From NCBI GenBank assembly GCA_026416115.1, contig JAOAFU010000054.1:1-35619 (forward strand): 35,619 bases of DNA, given 5' to 3'. This DNA is from Bacteroidales bacterium (GTDB lineage: Bacteria; Bacteroidota; Bacteroidia; Bacteroidales; DTGW01). The notes under the pieces were generated by a model that did not search any database, was not told where the DNA came from, and was given only the letters and a program-made list of their open reading frames with translations. Shown here one piece after another: positions 1 to 8,056 of this stretch. A program made the translations under genes and the position numbers. Each line of letters starts with the position of its first letter. The first letter of the stretch is position 1.

Positions 1-26
1 AAGAAGGAGGTAAAATGTAAAAGACA

Positions 27-992
27 TTACTTCCAAAGATCGATGTTTATCTGCTGTTCGGGTTGATTATTACCAAAAGCAATACCTACCTGGCGTGCGG
101 CTTCGATACGTTGTTTTTCAAGCTCAACAGCCGAATCGAAAACCTTCATCTGAAAATCCCAGTCGCGTTTCTCTAACTCTAAAATTTTAGTTTTTACTTC
201 TTCAACAAATGCATTCACATCGGGTATACAGGCTGCCTCGGGATCAATACCAGATAAAATTTGAGCTACTTTCTTGGCACCGTCGGAATTGGGTTGTCCT
301 GCCCAAGTAGCCTTAGCAGCATTTAACTTCTCATTACAAGCTTTGTCGGCATATTTCTTATAAATGGGTCCAACAGCGCTTAGGGCATTATGGTAGCAAT
401 CTTTACAAACATCAGGAACCGACATAAGTTCAAACAAGGCTTCTTCGTATCGATTTTGGCTTGCAAGACTTTCGGCCTTTTTAAGAATAAAATCGCATTG
501 CGAATTATAATATTCAATGATTTTACGTTTACCCGTTTCTACCATATTTTTAAGTTCGGGAGCCGTTGGTTTGATGTTTTTTAAGCATTCTATATATGCT
601 TTAGTTTCGTTAGATCCAACGCCTTTTGCCTGAATAGAAGCCGAAGCATATTTAGTTTTAGTTTGAGCATCACCAATAAAAAAAGTAACCTCAAGGGTTA
701 AGGCCGTCATAGGAGGTGCAGTTGCGGTGATGTCTTTGGACAAAACAGTTACATTGGCTGTAATAATAAACCTGGGGTTAACAGCATTTCCTCCTGCCCC
801 TGTCTGGGTAGCAATTTGTTCGAGCTTACTTCGCAGCATATTACGAGCAGCATCGGGCATACCAGAAATTACAGGCACGTAGGCATGCAGGGCAATCCGA
901 GCGTAATCATCTGCCTTCGATTCATAATTTTGGGCTACCAATATCTTATTCGATAGCAGAAAAATACTTAAAAGAAAAAATAATTTTTTCAT
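27..992 (-). CDS. Secreted hypothetical protein (signal peptide, helical C-terminal half)
   Basis: 321-aa ORF with N-terminal signal peptide MKKLFFLLSIFLLSNKILVAQ; no family confidently recognised. Confidence 0.8.
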   Translation of the reverse strand: MKKLFFLLSIFLLSNKILVAQNYESKADDYARIALHAYVPVISGMPDAARNMLRSKLEQIATQTGAGGNAVNPRFIITANVTVLSKDITATAPPMTALTLEVTFFIGDAQTKTKYASASIQAKGVGSNETKAYIECLKNIKPTAPELKNMVETGKRKIIEYYNSQCDFILKKAESLASQNRYEEALFELMSVPDVCKDCYHNALSAVGPIYKKYADKACNEKLNAAKATWAGQPNSDGAKKVAQILSGIDPEAACIPDVNAFVEEVKTKILELEKRDWDFQMKVFDSAVELEKQRIEAARQVGIAFGNNQPEQQINIDLWK

Positions 993-1115
993 ATAATTGA
1001 TTTTTAATTAATTAACTCACCAAAAACATGTATTAAAATTTAATACCTGATGAGTCATTGGAATAAAAGGCCGTTGAATACAACGGCCCTTAGAGTTATC
1101 ATACTTTCCAGCACC

Positions 1116-2069
1116 TTACTTTTCACCGATGACCAAGGTAGCCTGACCAAGCCCCTTAATCATTAGCTTACTGGTGAGATTATAAGGCGGATTTTTCAAA
1201 TAATTTTGCAATCCTCTTAAGAACGATCGGGCATCAACTGCCTTACCATTTGCATCGTAGATAGGAATACGCACCTGTTCGAACAACATGAAGTTGGCCG
1301 TAGCATCGGTGGTATTGAAACGACCCTTTACCGTATTGTTTTGGAACCATTCTTCTATAATTTGTCCAAGTTCTTTTCCATCAAATTCAGTTTCGAAATC
1401 ATCGGGCCAACTATCAAATTTTTTTATACGAACAATAATTTCGCGACCATTGGCAAACATATCGTCGAAATGGGCTTGAAGCTGATTATTAAAATTATCA
1501 ATATGGGCAAGTACAGCTTCTTCGAGCAGTACAGGAAGTTCGGCAGAGAAAGAAGGAGCACCAGTTCCCGAAGCTGAAGCAATTTGTTTACCTGTATAGG
1601 CATCTATACCCTGTAAAACGAAAGTAACCGATCTTTTAGGGCCAGTCGTATTTACCGACCAGGTAATCTGTAAAATAATATCAGCTTTGGCCGATTTGTA
1701 AAGTTTATCGATGGGGCTTTCGGCCACACCGCTACCCGACTTGCTTGTGAGCATTGCGTCCTCGGCACTCTCCTGCGAAAGTTTTTTTAGCTCCTGCTCG
1801 AGAAGTTTACATGGAAACCCTCTGTCGGCCATAAGTTGACTAACTTTTGCAATAACCAAAATAAGATCACTACTCCCCTGTAAAGCTTTTTTATAGTCGG
1901 GCAGTTCTTCAACCGAACCCTGATTGTCGAATTTTAACATAAAACCATTTTGTTTACACCAGTTGTCGCTGGGTACCACCATAAGTGTTGGTTTTTTGGC
2001 TTGACCCCAAACCATGCCTGCGCTAAAAAGAACAGCAGCTAACAATAGAAATATTTTTTTCATCTTCAA
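1116..2069 (-). CDS. DUF6175-like secreted protein
   Basis: 317-aa ORF; signal peptide followed by AKKPTLMVVPSDNWCKQNGF, SAEDAMLTSKSGSG, SASGTGAPSFSAELPVLLEEAVLAHIDNF, which resemble the DUF6175 family from memory. Confidence 0.75.
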   Translation of the reverse strand: MKMKKIFLLLAAVLFSAGMVWGQAKKPTLMVVPSDNWCKQNGFMLKFDNQGSVEELPDYKKALQGSSDLILVIAKVSQLMADRGFPCKLLEQELKKLSQESAEDAMLTSKSGSGVAESPIDKLYKSAKADIILQITWSVNTTGPKRSVTFVLQGIDAYTGKQIASASGTGAPSFSAELPVLLEEAVLAHIDNFNNQLQAHFDDMFANGREIIVRIKKFDSWPDDFETEFDGKELGQIIEEWFQNNTVKGRFNTTDATANFMLFEQVRIPIYDANGKAVDARSFLRGLQNYLKNPPYNLTSKLMIKGLGQATLVIGEK

Positions 2070-2101
2070 TACCTTTTAAAATTTCAAACTTTAAACATAT
2101 T

Positions 2102-2629
2102 TTAAAATCCTGCATCAAGTGCTTTAATAATACCGGCCTTTTCCAGATCTTTTCGCAGCTGATCTTTCATTACCGAGACCACTACCCCAATCTTATATTC
2201 TTTGCCCACTTTTAAACGATCTTCCGAATCTATCGAACCATCGTTCGATAAAGAGACGTATTTCATATAATCGCCCCCGTCGGCAAAAAATTTATCGAAA
2301 AATTCGCTATGCTCGTCTTCTACTTCTGGAGAACTAGCAAGAGGTTTTTGAGAAGTACACCCCCGACCTGCACCAGCAAATCCCTTAAAAATTACACCAT
2401 GAACTGCATTCTTTTTCGACTGCTCAATGGCAACTTTGGGTTTTTTTGAGTAGGTCCAAACTTTTATCAGGTAGGTACCTTCTACACCAATTCCAACACA
2501 CTCAATCTCATAGCGAAATGCTTCCATGTCGCGCATAGCTTTTTTCTTAGCACGTGCCTGCGACCAAAGTGGCGATGCGCTTAAAAATAATATTAATGCG
2601 CTAAATGCGAAGAATAAACTCTTTTTCAT
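2102..2629 (-). CDS. Secreted hypothetical protein
   Basis: 175-aa ORF with signal peptide MKKSLFFAFSALILFLSASPLWSQ, co-oriented and tightly spaced with neighbours. Confidence 0.75.
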   Translation of the reverse strand: MKKSLFFAFSALILFLSASPLWSQARAKKKAMRDMEAFRYEIECVGIGVEGTYLIKVWTYSKKPKVAIEQSKKNAVHGVIFKGFAGAGRGCTSQKPLASSPEVEDEHSEFFDKFFADGGDYMKYVSLSNDGSIDSEDRLKVGKEYKIGVVVSVMKDQLRKDLEKAGIIKALDAGF

Positions 2630-2656
2630 AATTAATTGATTTTAAGTTATTTAATT

Positions 2657-4381
2657 TTAGAATTGAAATCTTAAACCTATCGTTAATTGTCCACTTTTTC
2701 TCTGATCTTTAAACAAATCTAGTTGTTCTTTGGTTAGACTTGGAATTTCATTTTTGCTTTCGAAATCGGTCGATATAATCGGATTTAATGAATAGGTAGC
2801 TAAAAGCTGTATATTGTAACGAAGATTCATTCCCAATCGAGCACCAGCCTCTAAGAAAGTGGATTCGTACTTATCCTTATCCATCCCATCAGCAATATTG
2901 GTATAAGTTTCGACACCATACCCAACAAAAGGTACAAGAACAAAGTTGCGCAAGAAATTAATATCCTTACTAATTCCTCCCGAATATGAGTATATCGAAA
3001 ACTCGGGGTTAGTGGGATCGTTGGGGTTCTGATTAACATCAAGTATAAAAGTACTTGTTGCAAGATTACCCATTACATATATTTTGATGCCCGGAGGATA
3101 AGAATGAGCAACTTTACCAACATACAACGAAGTATTGGCCTCTAACATTACACTAAGCCCCTCGCCAACTACACCAGCAGTTGAACCATAACCAAAAGTT
3201 AGGGCTAAACCCCAGTCGGGACTTTCCTGCATTAACATGCCTTGATAAAGTTTACGTCCAGCAACCTGATAAAATTTAGAGGGTTCGGTTTGACCAGTAG
3301 CTATCCCTCTATTGTCGACAATTTTGTTGGAAGCTCTAACCACGCCTTTTCTTACAGCTTTCTTTTCTCCTTTTGAATTTATTTCAAATTCATAAACAAA
3401 GAAACGTTTATCGACCGATAATCCTTCCTTCAAACCTATCTTTGCCTGAATAGGTTGAGTTGAAAAAACAGGGATTTTAACCTTAAAATCTTCGTTACGC
3501 TGTGCTAACTGAGTATCTGCTTCGTCTACTATCTTCGAGAATAAACGAGCAAAAAGTTGATCATCGGATAAAGAGCCCAGTATATTTCTCGAATGATCTT
3601 TATATTGAGCAGACGAAACATATCCAAATGCATTGCTAACCTTATCGACAAAAACTATAGGAAAAGCTGTTTTGTTAAAAGCTTCAACTCTAGCAGGATC
3701 AAAACTAAAAGAGTCGTTCCAGAGGTTATTGTAAAATACTGCAGCTACCGAATCGGTCCAATCGAGTTTAAATAGGTAGCAGTCGTATAAAGCATAATAT
3801 CCCTCTTCTTCCGAAGGTAAACCCCTAAGTCTAGCGTACTCATCGGCGGTTAAAATTTTCTTAACATCATAAACCAGGATATAACTTCTATCGAGCAAAT
3901 TTTCGCCTGCATCCTGGAGAAGAGCCATTTTACGTTCAGATGCTTTAGCTTTAATAACATCTGCATCGGTGGCATTGTACATCCCTCTATCGGCGATAAG
4001 ATCCATGTTAAATTCGCCTTTATCATTTCGATTAAACCATTTGGCAACAATCTCGCGCGATACTTTCCTACTCAAAAAATCTTTTAATTGGCCTTCTTGT
4101 ATATTTCCTTTTAAATCGTCGACCCTAATTGTTCGTGTGGCAACATTATGATCGTTATATTTTGCGGGAACTGAATATTTTTCGAAAAGCACCTGCATAC
4201 GATCGGCTAATGTACCCCCTCTATTTAAGTAAATAATCGTAAGAGACGGACGCAAATAGCGACGTGATGGATTGTTGTCCCTACTATTAACCTTTGTGCT
4301 CTGAACATCCTGACATATAACAGTGCTTGACATCAGGGTGATAAATGCTGTTAGCATTAAAATTGACTTTCTTTTCATCAT
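2657..4381 (-). CDS. Secreted/outer-membrane hypothetical protein with probable C-terminal beta-barrel
   Basis: ORF 2657..4441; likely start at Met21 (MMKRKSILMLTAFITLMSSTVICQ signal peptide). C-terminal alternating hydrophobic strands ending in ...QLTIGLRFQF, typical of outer-membrane barrels. Confidence 0.7.
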   Translation of the reverse strand: MMKRKSILMLTAFITLMSSTVICQDVQSTKVNSRDNNPSRRYLRPSLTIIYLNRGGTLADRMQVLFEKYSVPAKYNDHNVATRTIRVDDLKGNIQEGQLKDFLSRKVSREIVAKWFNRNDKGEFNMDLIADRGMYNATDADVIKAKASERKMALLQDAGENLLDRSYILVYDVKKILTADEYARLRGLPSEEEGYYALYDCYLFKLDWTDSVAAVFYNNLWNDSFSFDPARVEAFNKTAFPIVFVDKVSNAFGYVSSAQYKDHSRNILGSLSDDQLFARLFSKIVDEADTQLAQRNEDFKVKIPVFSTQPIQAKIGLKEGLSVDKRFFVYEFEINSKGEKKAVRKGVVRASNKIVDNRGIATGQTEPSKFYQVAGRKLYQGMLMQESPDWGLALTFGYGSTAGVVGEGLSVMLEANTSLYVGKVAHSYPPGIKIYVMGNLATSTFILDVNQNPNDPTNPEFSIYSYSGGISKDINFLRNFVLVPFVGYGVETYTNIADGMDKDKYESTFLEAGARLGMNLRYNIQLLATYSLNPIISTDFESKNEIPSLTKEQLDLFKDQRKSGQLTIGLRFQF

Positions 4382-4644
4382 AGTTTGATTTTTGAATTTA
4401 ATTATGCATTTGTAATTTAATATTATAGATACTATTAACAACTGCTATCAATTCAGCTATGTTTATTGTGTTTCTTTTAACAAGCAATGAACATTGATTA
4501 TAATATTTTTAAAAAACTAAAAATTGAGATTTAATACAAGTACACAAATTCCTGGGATATAATTGGTCTACCAGGATTTCATATCACAAGATACGAATTT
4601 AACCATTTTTATTGAGATTCCTGATAAAATTAGTCTCAATTTTA

Positions 4645-5901
4645 TCACCAATTTAAGGTAATTGAATGATGTCGTTGTTTTAAGCGATAAGTCTTTAATG
4701 AGGTGATGATGTCAGAAGCTTCATTTGCTCCACCTTCCATTTTTAGTAAACTATTGCTTGCCCGAAGAAGATGGATTTTAGATAAACCGTTTAAATGAGC
4801 AAAACGAATAAACTGAAGCACTTTTAGTCCGTCGAACCAATAAAAAAATCTTTTTATAAAGGTTTGTTCTTGAGAAGCATTTTGATAAGCTTCCAAAATA
4901 CGAATGTTACCTTGGTGTTTTTTAATAAATTCGTTCAACAAAGGATGAAACGAAGGGATGATTTGAGATTGATAAATATACGAAAGAGAATCAAAAAATT
5001 CTTTAAGAATTTCAAAAATTTGAGGGTTCCATGTATAAGTATAATCGTTTGTTCCAGCTGTAATTTTTTTAATAGCAGCCCCTGTTCCAAAAGGAACTCT
5101 GTCGGAAACACGAGGTGAAGGATAAATAGCAGTCGTATTAAGTTCACCATAGCTTCCCAAAAGCATCATTTTATTGAGAAAATAAAAATCTTCGCCAGCT
5201 TTTCTTTTATTCATTCCACCTTGTTTAATATATGCGTGTGCACGGACCGCAAATGCCGAACCAATAGTATGAAATGCAAAAGGAAAGCCCGCATATCGAA
5301 GACCTTCAATGTAATATCGTAGATATAATTCGTACTGGGCTATAGCATGGTAAATAGCTGTATCATATTCGTCGCCTATTATCGGATGTTCGAAATAAAC
5401 CGAACATGTTGAAATTTGAGGATACTGATTAAAATAATTAAACAACTCAATCAAATAATTTCTCTCGCAACGACAATCGGCATCGAGATTAGCAATTATA
5501 CCGTTGGGTTTGCCAACTTTATTGAAACGAATTACCGCTTCGTCCATTAAAATTTTTCGAGCGAGCCCCACCCCAGCTTCTTTAGTAGGTAAAGCTTTTA
5601 ACATAGGTAAAAAACGTAGAGAAGAACTACTGTTTTTCTCTGCCCATTTCAGAGTTTGTTCATATTGTTCGATATGAAAAGCTTCGTTTTCATCGGCCTG
5701 AGGGTAGTTAAATAAAATAATCACCTCCACAGCAGTAGGAGGAAGCAAACAATTTTTAATACTTTCTAAAGTACTTAATAACTTATCCTCCTTATAGCTG
5801 GGAATTGTGATTATCAAACTTAAATCGGTAGAAGGAGATTCCTTAAGAATGCCCTCCCGATGACTTGAGTAACGATTAAGATAATTGGCGGCAAAGCTCA
5901 C
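4645..5901 (-). CDS. Glycosyltransferase family 2 protein
   Basis: 418 aa; LSLIITIPSYKEDKLLSTLESI N-terminus, NLDADCR (DxD-type) and GEDFYFLNKM motifs typical of GT-A GT2 enzymes. Confidence 0.8.
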   Translation of the reverse strand: MSFAANYLNRYSSHREGILKESPSTDLSLIITIPSYKEDKLLSTLESIKNCLLPPTAVEVIILFNYPQADENEAFHIEQYEQTLKWAEKNSSSSLRFLPMLKALPTKEAGVGLARKILMDEAVIRFNKVGKPNGIIANLDADCRCERNYLIELFNYFNQYPQISTCSVYFEHPIIGDEYDTAIYHAIAQYELYLRYYIEGLRYAGFPFAFHTIGSAFAVRAHAYIKQGGMNKRKAGEDFYFLNKMMLLGSYGELNTTAIYPSPRVSDRVPFGTGAAIKKITAGTNDYTYTWNPQIFEILKEFFDSLSYIYQSQIIPSFHPLLNEFIKKHQGNIRILEAYQNASQEQTFIKRFFYWFDGLKVLQFIRFAHLNGLSKIHLLRASNSLLKMEGGANEASDIITSLKTYRLKQRHHSITLNW

Positions 5902-5903
5902 CG

Positions 5904-6506
5904 CTATTTTTTGCTTTTCCTATATTGTTCATTAAGACCTTTAATAACATCGGCCGTAATATCGAGCGAATCGTTAACATATAGTAAATTTCCACCAAAG
6001 ACATGGCTCATGATGTAAACATACTTACCGTCTTTGTTATATTCTTTTAAAAATTCGACAATATTATTTCCCAATCGGTTGTTCAAAACGCGAGTTTCTT
6101 CGGCTAGTTCATTCTGCATACTTTCGCCTAATCTCAATAAATTCTGCTGATCAACGTATAATTGTTGTTCTATTCGTTGACGTTCGGAAGTTAATAAAAG
6201 TCCTTTTTGAACCTTGTCTTGATAATCCATTACTTTTTTTTCGTACTGCGTTTTTTTGCTGTTAAGTTCACTTTCCATTTTCCTCTGTTTCTCAGCAATT
6301 TGAGCCTTCAAATCGATATATTCGTCATAGTGAGCATAAAGCGTATCCATGTTTACAAAAGCAATACGGATATCTTTTACCGAACCAGCAGACGAAGTAG
6401 AAGCTGCAATATTTTTTATTTCAGATTTTAGTGAAAAAAATAAGAAAAATAAAATTCCTACTGCAATACCCAGTACAATGTTGATTATTAATGAAATGTT
6501 TTTCAT
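5904..6506 (-). CDS. OmpH/Skp-like periplasmic chaperone family protein
   Basis: N-terminal TM; RIAFVNMDTLYAHYDEYIDLKAQIAEKQRKMESELNSKKTQYEKK coiled coil; C-terminal YVYIMSHVFGGNLLYVNDSLDIT. Confidence 0.85.
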   Translation of the reverse strand: MKNISLIINIVLGIAVGILFFLFFSLKSEIKNIAASTSSAGSVKDIRIAFVNMDTLYAHYDEYIDLKAQIAEKQRKMESELNSKKTQYEKKVMDYQDKVQKGLLLTSERQRIEQQLYVDQQNLLRLGESMQNELAEETRVLNNRLGNNIVEFLKEYNKDGKYVYIMSHVFGGNLLYVNDSLDITADVIKGLNEQYRKSKK

Positions 6507-6977
6507 AATTATAATAATATTAAAGCTGGTTTAAATAACTCGTAAGCACGCAAACATAATAGAATTTTTTAAATATACCAACACCAGCAATAGCATTCTA
6601 TATAATTATCTATAAGAAAAAATTTATAATACTGGTCAATAATTTAGTATTTTTAATAGGAATTAATTGCTGTATTGAATAAGAAAACATGCAGTAATAT
6701 ATATAAGTTTGGATCATCTACACTAATAGAAGATGCTTTTTCATGTTTTTTTATGATTCACGGAGGATTAGTAAATCGAGATAACGAAAGTAAACATCTG
6801 TTAATGAACATGCTATTGTTCATAAAAGATTGAAAACAAAATTTAATAAAATTTGTATATAGTATCGAAAAACATGTTTATTTGCAGAAAAATTAACAAA
6901 ATGAAATATAGGGTACCTTGTATTTCTATGAATTTTTCTCGAATTTTTTCATCAGAGAACCAACAAAAGGAGCAAGA

Positions 6978-7526
6978 ATGAAAATATATACAAAAACAGG
7001 CGATCGAGGAGATACTTCACTGATTGGAGGAAGGCGTGTATCTAAGGCTGATATACAAATTGATGCCTATGGTACTGTCGACGAGCTTATAGCTTTTATT
7101 GGATATTTAAGGGATAACATAAAAGATACTTATACAGCCAACTTTCTTCTTAATATTCAGGACAAACTAATGATTATTGCAGCACTTTTATCGAGAGATG
7201 CAAATAATTCCAACATTTTACTTCCAGAATTAAAGGAAAGCGATATAAAAAATTTAGAAACAGAAATCGATAGTATAGAAAAAATTATACCCCCACTTAC
7301 ATCGTTTATTTTACCGGGAGGACATCCTACAATTTCGCTGTGTCACGTGGTACGTACTATTTGTAGAAGAGCCGAACGAGTTGTTATCGCATTGGCATCT
7401 AATTTGCACGTTGAAGAGTTGGTTATTCAATATTTAAACCGTTTGTCGGACTATTTGTTTGTTCTATCTCGCAAATTAGCAAGAGAGATGAACATAAAAG
7501 AAATTGAATGGCACCCCGACTTGTGA
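6978..7526 (+). CDS. Cob(I)yrinic acid a,c-diamide adenosyltransferase (PduO-type)
   Basis: MKIYTKTGDRGDTSLIGGRRVSKADIQIDAYGTVDELIAFIG and RTICRRAERVV signature; start after AAAGGAGCAAGA, 20 codons inside the listed ORF. Confidence 0.93.
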   Translation: MKIYTKTGDRGDTSLIGGRRVSKADIQIDAYGTVDELIAFIGYLRDNIKDTYTANFLLNIQDKLMIIAALLSRDANNSNILLPELKESDIKNLETEIDSIEKIIPPLTSFILPGGHPTISLCHVVRTICRRAERVVIALASNLHVEELVIQYLNRLSDYLFVLSRKLAREMNIKEIEWHPDL

Positions 7527-7590
7527 GTGTGAAAAATTTTAATATTTTTGTGAACTTTTTAAAAAAAGCAAAAATTAAAACCATAAGCAT

Positions 7591-7812
7591 ATGTACTGGA
7601 CATTAGAATTAGCCTCAAAACTCGAAGATGCGCCCTGGCCTGCAACCAAGGAAGAGCTGATTGATTATGCTATTCGTTCAGGCGCACCCCTCGAAGTTAT
7701 CGAGAATCTGCAGGAGATTGAGGACGAGGGAGAAGTATATGAAAGTATTGAAGATATTTGGCCAGACTATCCTAGTAAAGAGGATTTCTTCTTTAACGAA
7801 GATGAATATTAA
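7591..7812 (+). CDS. DUF2795-like small acidic protein
   Basis: 73 aa, WPATKEELIDYAIRSGAPLEVIENLQEI...; followed by an intrinsic terminator. Confidence 0.75.
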   Translation: MYWTLELASKLEDAPWPATKEELIDYAIRSGAPLEVIENLQEIEDEGEVYESIEDIWPDYPSKEDFFFNEDEY

Positions 7813-7840
7813 AAAGTCCCACCCATGCGTGGGATTTTTT
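7811..7840 (+). terminator. Rho-independent terminator after DUF2795-like gene
   Basis: AAAAAG TCCCAC-CCATGC-GTGGGA TTTTTT, 6-bp stem with U tract. Confidence 0.85.
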
Positions 7841-7926
7841 GTTTCTGATTATATTTACTTTGCTAATTTCTTGTGTATTAAATTCTTTTTTGGCAATATA
7901 TTTTAATTCTATTTAGAGCTACTATT

Positions 7927-7958
7927 TTTGCCCATCCTTTCTACAAATTCTATTTTTG
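7927..7958 (+). promoter_or_regulatory. Candidate Bacteroidota promoter for feoAB
   Basis: TTTG (7927-7930), 20-nt spacer, TATTTTTG (7951-7958), matching TTTG/TAnnTTTG; about 100 nt upstream of the ATG. Confidence 0.5.
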
Positions 7959-8056
7959 TAGCTATTGAAAAAACATACATTTACATTTTCATAAAAAATA
8001 CTTGAAAACTTATTTGAAATTAATTTGTTTGATAAAGAGCTAATTTTAGAAAAAAT

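Noticed and set aside
6534-6977. Long non-coding region upstream of the cobalamin adenosyltransferase, considered as a cobalamin riboswitch
   Set aside because: No B12-box-like motif or conserved core seen; only short AT-rich hairpins such as ATGAACA/TGTTCAT at 6804-6823
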